From: Phytophthora sp. 'mugwort'
Lineage: Eukaryota; Oomycota; Peronosporomycetes; Peronosporales; Peronosporaceae
Length of the DNA: 51,482 bases
Assembly: GCA_033558025.1 (NCBI GenBank)
Contig: JAUCEF010000099.1
Coordinates: 1-51,482 of the forward strand
Direction: 5' to 3'
The position numbers were made by a program, and so were the translations under genes. Positions 33,092 through 42,851 of the stretch are shown here, piece by piece. The first letter of the stretch is position 1. Each line of letters starts with the position of its first letter. The notes below the pieces were generated by a model that was not told the origin of the DNA, did not search any database, and worked only from the letters and a program-made list of their open reading frames with translations.

Positions 33092-33112
33092 TAAAATATG
33101 TATCTTTTAAGA
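33092..33112 (+). repeat. 21-nt copy of the rps10 start region before nad6
   Basis: This segment is identical to 6312-6332, which spans the rps10 ATG and its first codons (AAAATATGTATCTTTTAAG). Here it lies in the 60-bp nad5-nad6 spacer and would encode only about 11 codons. It may be a short copied fragment or a shared leader element. Confidence 0.6.
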
Positions 33113-33145
33113 TATAATTATAAATTTATATAATTTAAATACATT

Positions 33146-33856
33146 ATGGATTTCGAAACAATTTTCTTTTATACTTTTTCAACTATAGCTTTAACTTCAG
33201 CTATATTTGTAATATATTCTACAAATACAATATATTCTGCATTTTTTTTAATATTAGTTTTTACTAATTCAACTGGATTATTATTAATTTCTGAAATTGA
33301 ATTTTTATCAATAATGTTAATTATTATTTATGTAGGAGCTATTACTGTATTATTTTTATTTGTTATTATGATGCTAGATGTTAATGTTTTAATTGATAAA
33401 AATAAAATAAAAAATAATTTTGGTTATTTACCAATTATTTTTTTAATTAGTTTTATTTTTTTTTTAGAAACGTTTGTTATGTTTAGTAAAGTTTTTACAT
33501 CATATTACCATTTAATAAATAATTCTTTTTTTACTCAAAAAGTAAATACTTTATTTTTTTTTCACGATAGTATGAAAGGTACTTTTGAAATATTTGTTGA
33601 TGTCAAACCCTTTTTAAAAAATTTTATCTATCAATTAGATACTATTACAAATATTGAAACAATTGGACAAATTTTATATAGTTATTATGCTTTTTTTTTT
33701 TTAGTTGCAGGTATTATATTATTAATAGCTTTAATAGGAGCGGTTACTTTAACTAAAAAGGAAAAAAAAAAATTTTTAAAACAAAATATTTATAAACAAC
33801 TTTCACGAGATGCATTAAAAGCTATTTTTAATGTATATTCAGATAAAACTGTTTAA
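33146..33856 (+). CDS. nad6: NADH dehydrogenase subunit 6
   Basis: This complex I membrane subunit contains the helix that bulges during the catalytic cycle. It has 236 residues and about five helices. The key segment is EIEFLSIMLIIIYVGAITVLFLFVIMML at about 48-75, with the YVGAI core of the family and the conserved membrane Glu. A hydrophilic loop of about 60 residues precedes the last helix (ILLIALIGAVTLT). The C-terminal 30 residues are basic. Confidence 0.96.
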   Translation: MDFETIFFYTFSTIALTSAIFVIYSTNTIYSAFFLILVFTNSTGLLLISEIEFLSIMLIIIYVGAITVLFLFVIMMLDVNVLIDKNKIKNNFGYLPIIFLISFIFFLETFVMFSKVFTSYYHLINNSFFTQKVNTLFFFHDSMKGTFEIFVDVKPFLKNFIYQLDTITNIETIGQILYSYYAFFFLVAGIILLIALIGAVTLTKKEKKKFLKQNIYKQLSRDALKAIFNVYSDKTV

Positions 33857-33873
33857 TTCTTAATAAAACTAAA

Positions 33874-33946
33874 ACAATCTTAACTTAATTGGTAGAGTAT
33901 TAGCCTTCTAAGCTTTAAAATCTTGGTTCAAATCCAAGAGATTGTA
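33874..33946 (+). tRNA. trnR: tRNA-Arg(TCT)
   Basis: The acceptor is ACAATCT/AGATTGT, the discriminator is A and the anticodon is TCT in CCTTCTAAG. It reads AGA/AGG. It is the last plus-strand gene before the strand switch. Confidence 0.94.
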
Positions 33947-34357
33947 ATTAGTTTTATTTAAAAATTTCATTCTTAAAAAAAAAATAATTCAATTATTTTT
34001 ATAATATAAATAATAAAATTTAAATTTTTTAAGAAATAATAAATTAAAAAAATCAATTTTTTTCAATAAATATTCTAAAAAATATAAGAAGAATGCGTTC
34101 ACTTACAAATTTAATATAAATACAGAATATTATTATTGCTAATTCTATAACTTTTAATCAAGATGGTTTAACATAAGTTATTGATGACATAAATATTTAA
34201 ATAGATTAATTTTTATTAAATACTCAATAACTAAAATTAAATTAATATCAACATAGTTATAATTTAAAATCACATAATTAGTTTTTAATTGGTAAAAATT
34301 TACATAATGTATATATTGTATATCTAGAAACCTATTTAACAAATTAAATAGGTTTTT
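33947..34357. other. 411-bp convergent spacer, no protein gene
   Basis: Plus-strand genes end here and minus-strand genes begin on the far side. The spacer holds one arm of a short inverted repeat (33976-34025), about 240 bp of mixed AT sequence with no ORF, and a strong hairpin at its end. I looked for 5S rRNA and RNase P RNA cores and saw neither convincingly. A non-coding transcript on the plus strand is possible. Confidence 0.5.
33976..34025. repeat. Inverted repeat arm A
   Basis: An A run followed by TAATTCAATTATTTTTATAA and then TATAAATAATAAAATTTA matches the reverse complement of 37577-37626. There is one substitution in about 42 nt, and the A run differs in length. The pair flanks orf137-cox1-cox2. 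Confidence 0.75.
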
Positions 34358-34359
34358 TT
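34328..34359 (+). terminator. Strong hairpin with T tract
   Basis: AAACCTATTTAA pairs perfectly with TTAAATAGGTTT across a CAAA loop, and T residues follow directly. It has the form of an intrinsic terminator for the plus-strand unit. It abuts the orf137 stop codon, so it may also mark the 3' end of the minus-strand unit. Confidence 0.55.
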
Positions 34360-34771
34360 AGCCATCTTCTTTAAAAATAGAAATTAAAATTTTAATTAAA
34401 TGAGTCATCATTTTTTCAAATTCTTGTGGATTATCTTTTAATAAATGTCTTGGATGAATAGTTAGTTTTAATAATTCTAATAAATTTAATCCAGCCGCCC
34501 TTTTTTCAGGTTCACGTAACATTTTTAAAACAACTTGTTTTATTTGATTGAAAGTTTCATCATCGACGATATTCCTTAAATCCTGTAATGCAGAAACTAT
34601 TGGAAAATCGCTATTGAAATAAATTAAAAAAATAGTTAAACCTAAAATAAAAAAGGCACCTATTATAAATATTATATATTTTATATAATTTGATGTTTGT
34701 TCTTGTGATTCGTGTTTTTCAATATTATTGTTGTCATTGTTTAAGTCTATTAAAATATTTTCGATATCCAT
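34358..34771 (-). CDS. orf137, unrecognised single-pass membrane protein
   Basis: I do not recognise this 137-residue protein. Residues 1-28 are acidic and Asn-rich (DLNNDNNNIEKHESQEQ). Residues 30-52 form one clear transmembrane helix (YIIFIIGAFFILGLTIFLIYF). The rest is soluble and helical, with LQDLRNIVDDETFNQIKQVV and REPEKRAAGLNLLELLKL. Its base composition is less AT-extreme than the ribosomal genes, as the GGGCGGCTGG stretch shows. That argues for a conserved or recently acquired gene rather than a chance ORF. It is the last gene of the minus-strand unit after cox1. Confidence 0.6.
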   Translation of the reverse strand: MDIENILIDLNNDNNNIEKHESQEQTSNYIKYIIFIIGAFFILGLTIFLIYFNSDFPIVSALQDLRNIVDDETFNQIKQVVLKMLREPEKRAAGLNLLELLKLTIHPRHLLKDNPQEFEKMMTHLIKILISIFKEDG

Positions 34772-35013
34772 AATTATAATTTAAATTATTTTATTAATAA
34801 TTAATTTGTTATTAATTAAATTTTTATTTGATTTAATTTTTGAGATTTAATATTTTTTTTTATTTAAATTTTACTAATATTTTTTTCTCTTAAATAATAT
34901 AAAAATTTTAAATTTTTATAAAACACCGTAAAACGGTATTAATTAAATTAAAAATTTTTAATATAATTATTAATAAAGATTAATTTAATTATTAATAATT
35001 ATAAAAATTTTTT
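34772..35013. other. cox1-orf137 spacer
   Basis: This 242-bp AT-rich spacer has two small hairpins: ATAAAAATT/AATTTTTAT at 34899-34919 and a GC-containing ACCGT-AAA-ACGGT just downstream. No ORF is seen. Confidence 0.4.
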
Positions 35014-36492
<1,479 letters not shown>

Positions 36493-36602
36493 TTATTTAT
36501 ATTTTTAAATTTTATTTTAAATGCAAAATTATATATTTTATTTTTAAATCAAAAAAAGCGTTGGTTTTTTTAATTTTTTATTATCAAAAAAATAAATTAT
36601 TT

Positions 36603-36701
36603 TTATTTATTGAAAAATTGTTTGATTTTATTAATTAATTTTTTAATATCAGTAAATAGTAATAATATTAAAAAAATTATACCAATGATTTTAAATACCA
36701 T
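36603..36701 (-). CDS. orf32, TatA-like small membrane protein (candidate)
   Basis: This 32-codon ORF begins 13 bp after the cox2 stop, in the 222-bp cox2-cox1 spacer. The product has a hydrophobic helix (IIGIIFLILLLF), a short turn (TDIKKL) and a basic amphipathic segment (INKIKQFFNK). This is the layout of TatA, the pore-forming subunit of the twin-arginine translocase: helix, FG/PKKLP-like hinge, then an amphipathic helix with FK. The family Gly and Pro of the hinge are not conserved. TatC/TatA are kept in some protist mitochondria and would be needed for Rieske protein insertion. No tatC is in this window. A chance ORF or another small subunit is possible. Confidence 0.4.
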   Translation of the reverse strand: MVFKIIGIIFLILLLFTDIKKLINKIKQFFNK

Positions 36702-36714
36702 AAAAATTTTTTAA

Positions 36715-37491
36715 TTATATATTAAAATCAAAATTGATTTTATTTTTTAACCAAATTAAATAATCTTCTAATGAAACAGCTTCTACAACAATAGGCATAA
36801 ATCCATGATTTACTCCACAAATTTCACTACATTGTCCATAAAAAACACCTTCACGTTTAATAAACATTGATGTTTGATTTAAACGACCAGGACAAGCATC
36901 TAATTTTATACCTAATGAAGGTATTGCCCATGAATGTAAAACATCTGAAGCAGTAATTAATACTCGAATATGACTATTAGTTGGAACAACCACACGATTA
37001 TCAACTTCTAAAATTCTAAATTGACCTATTGCTAAATCATCTTCTTGAATCATATAACTATCAAAAATTAAAGGTTCATCAGAAAATTCTAAATTATCTG
37101 AATATTCATAACTCCAATACCATTGACTACCAATTACTTTTAAAGTAATAATAGGATCAATTACTTCATCCATTGAATATAATAAAGCAAAAGATGGAAT
37201 AGCTACCGTTAATAAAATTAAGGCTGGAATAGAAGTCCAAATAATTTCAATAGTAGCACCATGTACAATTGTTGCTGGAATTTTATTTTTTTTTTCATCA
37301 AAAAGAGTAATAACTCTAAATAACATCCAACAAACAAATACAGTAATCATAATTAAAAAAAACATTAAATCATGATGAAAATTAATAATACCTTCCATAA
37401 CAGGTGTTGCTGGATCTTGAAAACCTAATTGCCAAGGTTCAGCCATATCTAAAAAAGTGAATTGATTATTTATATAATTTATTATTGTCAT
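36715..37491 (-). CDS. cox2: Cytochrome c oxidase subunit 2
   Basis: This CuA-bearing subunit receives electrons from cytochrome c. It has 258 residues, with two N-terminal helices at about 38-65 and 80-105 and a cupredoxin domain. The CuA ligands are visible: His in [15 protein letters not shown], then Cys-X3-Cys with Glu, His and Met in [15 protein letters not shown]. The aromatic entry site is WYWSYEYSD. The gene is continuous; there is no cox2 split. Confidence 0.98.
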   Translation of the reverse strand: MTIINYINNQFTFLDMAEPWQLGFQDPATPVMEGIINFHHDLMFFLIMITVFVCWMLFRVITLFDEKKNKIPATIVHGATIEIIWTSIPALILLTVAIPSFALLYSMDEVIDPIITLKVIGSQWYWSYEYSDNLEFSDEPLIFDSYMIQEDDLAIGQFRILEVDNRVVVPTNSHIRVLITASDVLHSWAIPSLGIKLDACPGRLNQTSMFIKREGVFYGQCSEICGVNHGFMPIVVEAVSLEDYLIWLKNKINFDFNI

Positions 37492-37576
37492 AATATACTT
37501 GAAATTTATTATTTTATTTAATTTTTAATATATACAAAATTAAGAGTTTTTGAATATTAATATTCAAGAAAAAATA

Positions 37577-37626
37577 TAAATTTTATTATTTATATTGTAA
37601 AAATAATTGAATTATTTTTTTTTTTT
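37577..37626. repeat. Inverted repeat arm B
   Basis: This is the partner of 33976-34025 in opposite orientation. It overlaps the start of the promoter-like motif upstream of cox2. Confidence 0.75.
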
Positions 37627-37639
37627 CTTAAAGAATATA
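37626..37639 (-). promoter_or_regulatory. ATTCTTTAAGA motif before cox2
   Basis: Read on the minus strand it is TATATTCTTTAAGA, identical over 11 nt to the motifs before atp9 and nad5, and 135 bp before the cox2 ATG. Confidence 0.4.
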
Positions 37640-38083
37640 AAATTTTTTAAAAATTAAAATAATTTATATTAAATAATCATATTATTTTTAAAATGTTTTT
37701 ATATACAATAATAAATATTAATGTAGAATATAATAAAAATGAAATAATAATTATTTAAAGAGTATTCATTTAACGATTAATCAATAATATTAACTAATAA
37801 ATTAAAATTATTTAATATTGAGAATGTTTTCTTAATATAAACATTAATTAATCTGTTTATGAATATTTTTTTAGGAATAATGGAGTAATTTTAAAATTGA
37901 ATATTTATAATAATATTTTTATTTTAAACATATAAAACTATATTTATTATAAAATATTATAAATCTAAATTTAAATTCCCTTTGATTAAAAAGTATTTTA
38001 AATAAAATTTTATTTTTATAACTTGAATTTAATTAATTTCAGATATTATAAAATTTTTTTGATTTATAATATTTTATAATAAA

Positions 38084-38155
38084 CAGGAAAAATGGGACTT
38101 GAACCCATAACAATAATTTTGGAGACTATGATTTTACCAATTAAACTATTTTCCT
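38084..38155 (-). tRNA. trnW: tRNA-Trp(CCA)
   Basis: The acceptor is AGGAAAA/TTTTCCT, the discriminator is G and the anticodon loop is CTCCAAA. CCA reads only TGG, which agrees with TGA being a stop rather than Trp here. Confidence 0.9.
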
Positions 38156-38179
38156 AAGACTTTTAATTTTAATTTAAGA

Positions 38180-38801
38180 ATGCTTAAAGATCTCTTCCAG
38201 ACACAGGTTCCCCTACGACTACCTTGTTACGACTTCATCAAAGTTACTAACCACTTTTTAGGAATTATAATTTATTTTATAAAAATTTTAAATTATTTTA
38301 TTTAAATAATTATTAAATTTTATAAAAGAATTAAAAATTATTTTAAAAACAATCAACTTCCCTGATGTGACGGGCGGTGTGTACAAAGTCCAGTAACATA
38401 TTCACCGCAGCATGCTGTTCTGCGATTACTAGCGATTCCAACTTCATAAGGGCGAGTTTCAGCCCTTAATTCGAACTAAGATAATTTTTGAAGATTTGCT
38501 CCAACTTATATCATTATTGCTTCTCATTGTAATTATCATTGTAGCACGTGTGTAGCCCAACTCATAAGGGCCATGAAGACTTGACGTCATCCCCACCTTC
38601 CATTAACCTATCATTAATTTTTTCATTAGAGTACTTTTATCTATTTATAATAAATTAGTAACTAATCATAGGGGTTGCGCTCGTTAAAGGATTTAACCAA
38701 ACATTTCACAACACGAGCTGACGACAGCCATGCAACACCTGTTTTTTATATAAAAATTTTAAATAAAAATTAGCAAGAGTTGGTAAGGTTCTGCGCGTAT
38801 T

Positions 38802-38833
<32 letters not shown>

Positions 38834-39695
38834 TAGACTCCCGTCAATTCCTTTGAATTTCAATCTTGCGATTATACTTTTCAGGCGGAGTGCTTAACGC
38901 GTTAGCTGTTATATCTAAAAATTCTAAATATTAGCACTCATCGTTTACAGCATGGACTACCGGGGTCTCTAATCCCGTTCGCTACCCAAGCTTTCGTTTC
39001 TCAGTGTCAGTATATACCCAGATAATTGCCTTCGCCATAGGTCTTCCTTCTATTATCAACGTATTTTATCACTCCAATAGAAATTCCATTATCCTCTATT
39101 TATACTCCAGTTTATCAGTTTTGAAAAAATGTATAAAGTTGAGCTTTAATTTGTTTCTTTCAACTTAAAAAACTACCTACAAACCCTTTACGCCTAATCA
39201 TCCCGAATAATGCTCGCTCCTCCCGTATTACCGCGGCTGCTGGCACGGGTATTAGCCGGAACTTCTTTTTTAAGTACTGTCATTTTCCTCCTTAATGAAA
39301 GAGCTTTACAACCTAATTAGCCGTCATCACCCACTCGGTATTGCTGGATCAAGCTTCCGCTCATTGTCCAAAATTCCCCACTGCTGCCTTTAAAAAAGTT
39401 TGGGCCGTGTCTCAGTCCCAATGTGGCTGATCATTCTTTCAAACCAGCTAAAGATAATAGGCTTGGTTGTCTATTAAACTACCAACTACCATAATCTTGC
39501 GCAAACTCATCTTTTAACGTTAAAAACTTTAATTAATTTATTCAGTATTTTTATAAAAATAATTATTCTGAATTAAAAGGTAGATAATTCACGTGTTACT
39601 CACCCGTTCGCTATGTTTTAAAAACATTCAACTTGCATGTGTTAAGCATACCGATAGCATTTATTCTGAGCCAGGATCAAACTCTATTTAAGTTT
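38180..39695 (-). rRNA. rns: Small subunit ribosomal RNA
   Basis: This is a complete bacterial-type 16S-like gene. The 5' end has AGAGTTTGATCCTGGCTCAG, the 530 loop is CGTGCCAGCAGCCGCGG (near 39235), and ACACCGCCCGTCACATCAGG and AAGTCGTAACAAGGTAGTCG lie near the 3' end. Helix 44 carries an AT-rich expansion (38258-38345). The 3' terminus reads GGGGAACCTGTGTCTGGAAGAG and lacks CCTCC, so there is no Shine-Dalgarno pairing. The exact ends are approximate. Confidence 0.97.
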
Positions 39696-40056
39696 TATAT
39701 TAATTATTTAATATTAATTTTTAAAATAACAAATATTTAAAAATTTAATATTATAACATTCTTATATTAATTTTTGTCTTATATTGTCTTATATTGTCTT
39801 ATATTGTCTTATATTGTCTTATATTGTCTTAAAGGATTAAAATTTTTTAATTTTTAAAAATTCAATTAGTTATTAATAAAAATTTCTTTGTATCACGAAA
39901 AAAAAATATTATTTTTTGAAAAGGATCCCCCCCTAAATATGTTTTTGAATTTTTTGTTGAAAAGATAAATATCTTTTTAACTTAACTATTTAAAGATATT
40001 TTATCTTTTTATCCTTTTTTTAATTTGTTTATCCTTTTTTTTTTTTAGATCTTTAT
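39696..40056. other. 361-bp trnY-rns spacer
   Basis: This gene-free region upstream of rns contains a 10-bp tandem repeat and a run of seven C at about 39929-39935, unusual in this AT-rich DNA. It also has two near-identical small hairpins, AAAAGATA-AA-TATCTTTT (39960-39977) and AAAGATA-TTT-TATCTTT (39992-40008). It is a plausible rns leader and control area. No ORF is seen. Confidence 0.45.
39775..39830. repeat. 10-bp tandem repeat, 5.5 copies
   Basis: There are five perfect ATATTGTCTT units at 39781-39830, preceded by a half unit. The array is about 80 bp upstream of the rns 5' end. Confidence 0.95.
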
Positions 40057-40140
40057 TGGAGAAAGTAGGATTTGAACCTACGTAGAAAATATTTCAACAA
40101 ATTTACAGTCTGCCGCTTTTAACCACTCAGCCATTTCTCC
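40057..40140 (-). tRNA. trnY: tRNA-Tyr(GTA)
   Basis: The acceptor is GGAGAAA/TTTCTCC with discriminator A. It has a long class II variable arm, as in bacterial tRNA-Tyr, and anticodon GTA. Confidence 0.93.
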
Positions 40141-40157
40141 TAAAGATATTTTAAATA

Positions 40158-40229
40158 TGTGATTAATGGGATTTGAACCCATAATATTTACTTGGAAGAT
40201 AAAGGATTTACCAATTAATCTATAATCAC
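40158..40229 (-). tRNA. trnG: tRNA-Gly(TCC)
   Basis: The acceptor is GTGATTA/TAATCAC with discriminator A, and the anticodon loop is CTTCCAA. Confidence 0.9.
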
Positions 40230-40290
40230 GTATATTTTTATTGTTTAAAAAATGTTTATTATTGTTTTAAAAAAGAAAAAGTGGAATAAA

Positions 40291-40851
40291 TTAATCCACT
40301 ATTTCATAAGTATCAGGATCTAATCGATCGATATCATCTATACGTTCACCTGTTTCAACATCTAAATAATGAAAATATCTATATAGATTCAGAGGATTTC
40401 CAGATCTTGTAATTTTTCTTTTTGGTGGTTTTGGTAAAGAGTCACTATCTGAATCAAAATTTAAATCAGTTGAAAAATTACTAGGAAAATCGCTTGGGAA
40501 ATTGTCGCTATCAAAAAAAAAAGCATCTAGAAATAAATAAAACAAAAAAGATAAAAAAAAAAAAACGAAAATAGTTGGCATATTATCGTCAATTCTTTTT
40601 AAAATACTTTTAGGTTTTTCTTCTTTTTTTAAAGCAGCTTCCTCAGCCTCAGTCTCTAAATCTATAAAATCTTCTAATAAAGTTATTTCAAGAGGTAAAA
40701 GAATTAAAATAAATTTAAAAATATTTTGAAAAAATTTAGGATGTATTTTTAATATATCTTGTATAATTTTATATAGATTATAAGCAAAAAATATCCTTTT
40801 AATAATGTTAAAAAAAATCATAATTTTTATAAAGAAGTAAATAAATGTCAA
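40291..40851 (-). CDS. orf186, unrecognised multi-pass membrane protein
   Basis: I do not recognise this 186-residue protein. Hydrophobic segments are at about 2-26, 40-59 and 92-113 (MPTIFVFFFLSFLFYLFLDA). The loop between the second and third is highly charged (DLETEAEEAALKKEEKPK). After the third helix comes an Asp/Ser/Phe-rich stretch (NFDSDSDSLPKPPKRK) and a C-terminal tail with YRYFHYLDVETGERIDD. The codons are less AT-biased than neighbouring ribosomal genes. It sits between trnG(TCC) and trnG(GCC). Like orf137 it is an acidic membrane protein, but I see no direct similarity between them. Confidence 0.6.
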   Translation of the reverse strand: MTFIYFFIKIMIFFNIIKRIFFAYNLYKIIQDILKIHPKFFQNIFKFILILLPLEITLLEDFIDLETEAEEAALKKEEKPKSILKRIDDNMPTIFVFFFLSFLFYLFLDAFFFDSDNFPSDFPSNFSTDLNFDSDSDSLPKPPKRKITRSGNPLNLYRYFHYLDVETGERIDDIDRLDPDTYEIVD

Positions 40852-40920
40852 TACTAATATTATTCCCTAATTAAAAAATGGAAATACCAAATACTGCCTT
40901 TGGGTACATTTATTTGAATT

Positions 40921-40994
40921 AAGCAAAAAAAGGGATTTGAACCCTCAACATTAACCTTGGCAAGGTTATACTCTACCATTGAGCTATTTTTGCT
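40921..40994 (-). tRNA. trnG: tRNA-Gly(GCC)
   Basis: The acceptor is AGCAAAA/TTTTGCT and the anticodon GCC is in AACCTTGCCAAGGTT. It is the second Gly tRNA, reading GGT/GGC. Confidence 0.93.
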
Positions 40995-41006
40995 AATAAA
41001 TTATTT

Positions 41007-41534
41007 TTATAATAAAAATAGTGAATTTAATAATAAAAATAATTCATAATGATTTTTTGCATTTGTATGAATAGAAACATCTATTGGAGGTATATCTTTG
41101 AATTTTAAAAATTCAGTTTTTAATTCAAAAAAATCTAAAATATTTCGAATTTGAAAATTTAAAATATTTTGATTTTTAAAATTAAAATTTATTTTAGTTA
41201 AATTTTGAAAAAGAAAAATCAAAATTTTTTCTAAAAAATTAAAAATATTTTTTTTTCTTAAAGTTATTTTACAACCTATAATTGAATTTTTTTTGATTTT
41301 TAAAAAAATATTATTTTTTTTTGATTTTGTTATTATAGGTTTTTGATTTGTTATTAATTTTAAAAGTAAAATTATATTAATTAATTTTTTTTTTTCAATA
41401 TTAGCGTTTTTAAAACCAATATTTAAACATATTTTACTTATTTTAGGTATTTCAAATATATTTTTAAAATTTAATTTTGTTAAAAGATCGTATATAGTAA
41501 TATTTTGATAATGGATTTGTAAATTTTTTTTCAT
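41007..41534 (-). CDS. rpl5: Ribosomal protein L5
   Basis: This large-subunit central protuberance protein has 175 residues. The L5 pattern is IPKISKICLNIGFKNANIEKKK near the N-terminus, then ITNQKPIITKSKKN (family: ITGQKPV.T.AKKS) and GCKITLRKKNIFNFLEKIL. The C-terminal IDVSIHTNAKNHYELFLLL matches the usual GLDI.IVT.AK..EE...LL. It follows rpl14 by 6 bp, the bacterial spc order. Confidence 0.94.
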   Translation of the reverse strand: MKKNLQIHYQNITIYDLLTKLNFKNIFEIPKISKICLNIGFKNANIEKKKLINIILLLKLITNQKPIITKSKKNNIFLKIKKNSIIGCKITLRKKNIFNFLEKILIFLFQNLTKINFNFKNQNILNFQIRNILDFFELKTEFLKFKDIPPIDVSIHTNAKNHYELFLLLNSLFLL

Positions 41535-41540
41535 ATATTT

Positions 41541-41912
41541 TTATAAAATATTTGAAGCTAATGCTAATATTTTGAAATTTTTTTTCTTCCGAAATTCAGA
41601 AGTAATCGGACCAAATATACGTGTTCCTAGGGGTTTATTTTGATTATTTAAAATAATTATACAATTTTTATCAAATTTTATTATATTACCTATTGTACTT
41701 TTTTTTTGATATGTTGTATGTATAATTAAAGCTTTAAATAAATCTCCTTTAATTATTTTAATTTTTTTTTTTTGATTTAAACGTAATTTTTTAGCAGAAA
41801 TTAAAATTGTATCCCCAATTTTTCCAATTTTTTTTTTATAAATTTTTATACATTGTCCTATTTTAATACCACTATTATCATTTACTTTTAATTTAGTTTG
41901 AATTTGAATCAT
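41541..41912 (-). CDS. rpl14: Ribosomal protein L14
   Basis: This large-subunit protein binds at the subunit interface. It has 123 residues. It begins MIQIQTKLKVNDNSGIKIGQ, the standard L14 start (MIQ..T.L.V.DNSG.K), and has KKGDLFKALIIHTT-like and GTRIFGPITSEFR segments (family: GTRIFGPV.RELR). Confidence 0.96.
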   Translation of the reverse strand: MIQIQTKLKVNDNSGIKIGQCIKIYKKKIGKIGDTILISAKKLRLNQKKKIKIIKGDLFKALIIHTTYQKKSTIGNIIKFDKNCIIILNNQNKPLGTRIFGPITSEFRKKKNFKILALASNIL

Positions 41913-41934
41913 AAATTATATATTAATTTTAAAA

Positions 41935-42006
41935 TGATGAGAGTAGGATTTGAACCTACATCTTCAGATTATGAGCCTGATAAGTTACCTATTACTCTAT
42001 CTCATC
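41935..42006 (-). tRNA. trnfM: tRNA-Met(CAT), probable initiator
   Basis: The acceptor is GATGAGA/TCTCATC with discriminator A, and the loop CTCATAA carries anticodon CAT. The D-stem has A11-T24, a hallmark of bacterial-type initiator tRNA, unlike the second CAT tRNA at 42112. Confidence 0.8.
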
Positions 42007-42024
42007 TTATATTTTCTTCCTTTT

Positions 42025-42099
42025 TCGGAAGAAAAGGATTTGAACCTTTGATCTTCTGTTCCCAAAACAGACGCATTAGCCAGACTATGCTACCTTCCG
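42025..42099 (-). tRNA. trnP: tRNA-Pro(TGG)
   Basis: The acceptor is CGGAAGG/TCTTCCG with discriminator A, and the loop TTTGGGA carries anticodon TGG. Confidence 0.93.
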
Positions 42100-42111
42100 T
42101 TTAAAGATAAT

Positions 42112-42183
42112 TAATGATGGTAGGATTTGAACCTACAACATTAGGATTATGATTCCCACGCTCTACCATTAAACTACATCATC
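42112..42183 (-). tRNA. trnM: tRNA-Met(CAT), probable elongator
   Basis: The acceptor is GATGATG/CATCATT with discriminator A, and the loop is ATCATAA. The pyrimidine at position 11 in the D-stem fits an elongator. Confidence 0.78.
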
Positions 42184-42207
42184 TTATTAATACTTTATTA
42201 ATAAAAT

Positions 42208-42296
42208 AAGTCGAAGTGGGATTTGAACCCACGAGTTAATAAATTAACTGATAGTTTAGCAAACTACTGCCTTAAACCTGACTTGGCTATTCGACC
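42208..42296 (-). tRNA. trnS: tRNA-Ser(GCT)
   Basis: This class II tRNA has a long variable arm, T-arm GTGGG/CCCAC and anticodon GCT in TTTGCTAAA. It reads AGT/AGC. No trnS(TGA) is in the window. Confidence 0.92.
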
Positions 42297-42308
42297 TAAA
42301 ATATAAAA

Positions 42309-42380
42309 CTTCTTTGATAGGATTTGAACCTACAACCTAATGGTTAACAGCCATTTGCTCTACCGTTGAGCTACAAAGAA
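42309..42380 (-). tRNA. trnN: tRNA-Asn(GTT)
   Basis: The acceptor is TTCTTTG/CAAAGAA with discriminator G. The anticodon stem is AATGG/CCATT with loop CTGTTAA. Confidence 0.93.
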
Positions 42381-42419
42381 ATAATTATATTTTAATTTTT
42401 AAAACTTTTAGTATTTTTA

Positions 42420-42690
42420 AGCTAAATATTTTACAATACTTATACTTAAAACCTATTAATGTAATCATCTTTTACAGTTTTTATATGAAAAATTTTTAAG
42501 AATGGTTTCTTACTTAGATGCTTTCAGTAATTATCCAAAATAAATTTAGCTACTCGGCTATGCCTCTCAACAACCGATACACCAGAGATTTACCCTTCTC
42601 GGTCCTCTCGTACTAGAGTTAGATTCTTGCATTTTTCAAAATATCTATAGAAGATAGGAACCAAACTGTCTCACGACGTTCTAAACCCAA

Positions 42691-42730
<40 letters not shown>

Positions 42731-42808
42731 AACCTTCTTCAGCTCCAGGATGTGATGAGTCGACATCGAGGTGCCAAACGACTCCGTCGATAGGAGCTCT
42801 TAGGAGTC

Positions 42809-42851
<43 letters not shown>

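Larger units (their letters stand above)
37492..38083. other. 592-bp trnW-cox2 spacer
   Basis: This is the longest gene-free stretch. It holds a 16-nt palindrome TGAATATTAATATTCA at 37551-37566, inverted repeat arm B (37577-37626) and the ATTCTTTAAGA motif, all within 150 bp of cox2. The remainder to trnW is AT-rich, with no convincing ORF or RNA gene. It probably contains the cox2 leader and promoter, and possibly a replication or control region. Confidence 0.45.

Noticed and set aside
34085..34330. RNase P RNA or 5S rRNA in the convergent spacer
   Set aside because: An ACAGAA hexamer is present but no matching CR-I element (GGAAAGTYC-like) or 5S core was found; one hexamer is not enough.
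37640..38083. Additional small genes in the long trnW-cox2 spacer
   Set aside because: Short open frames are all low-complexity Asn/Ile/Lys strings expected by chance at this base composition.
41898..42104. 68-codon plus-strand ORF
   Set aside because: It reads antisense through two tRNA genes (initiator Met and Pro); the MRVGFEPTSSDYEPDKL text is the typical translation of tRNA complements.
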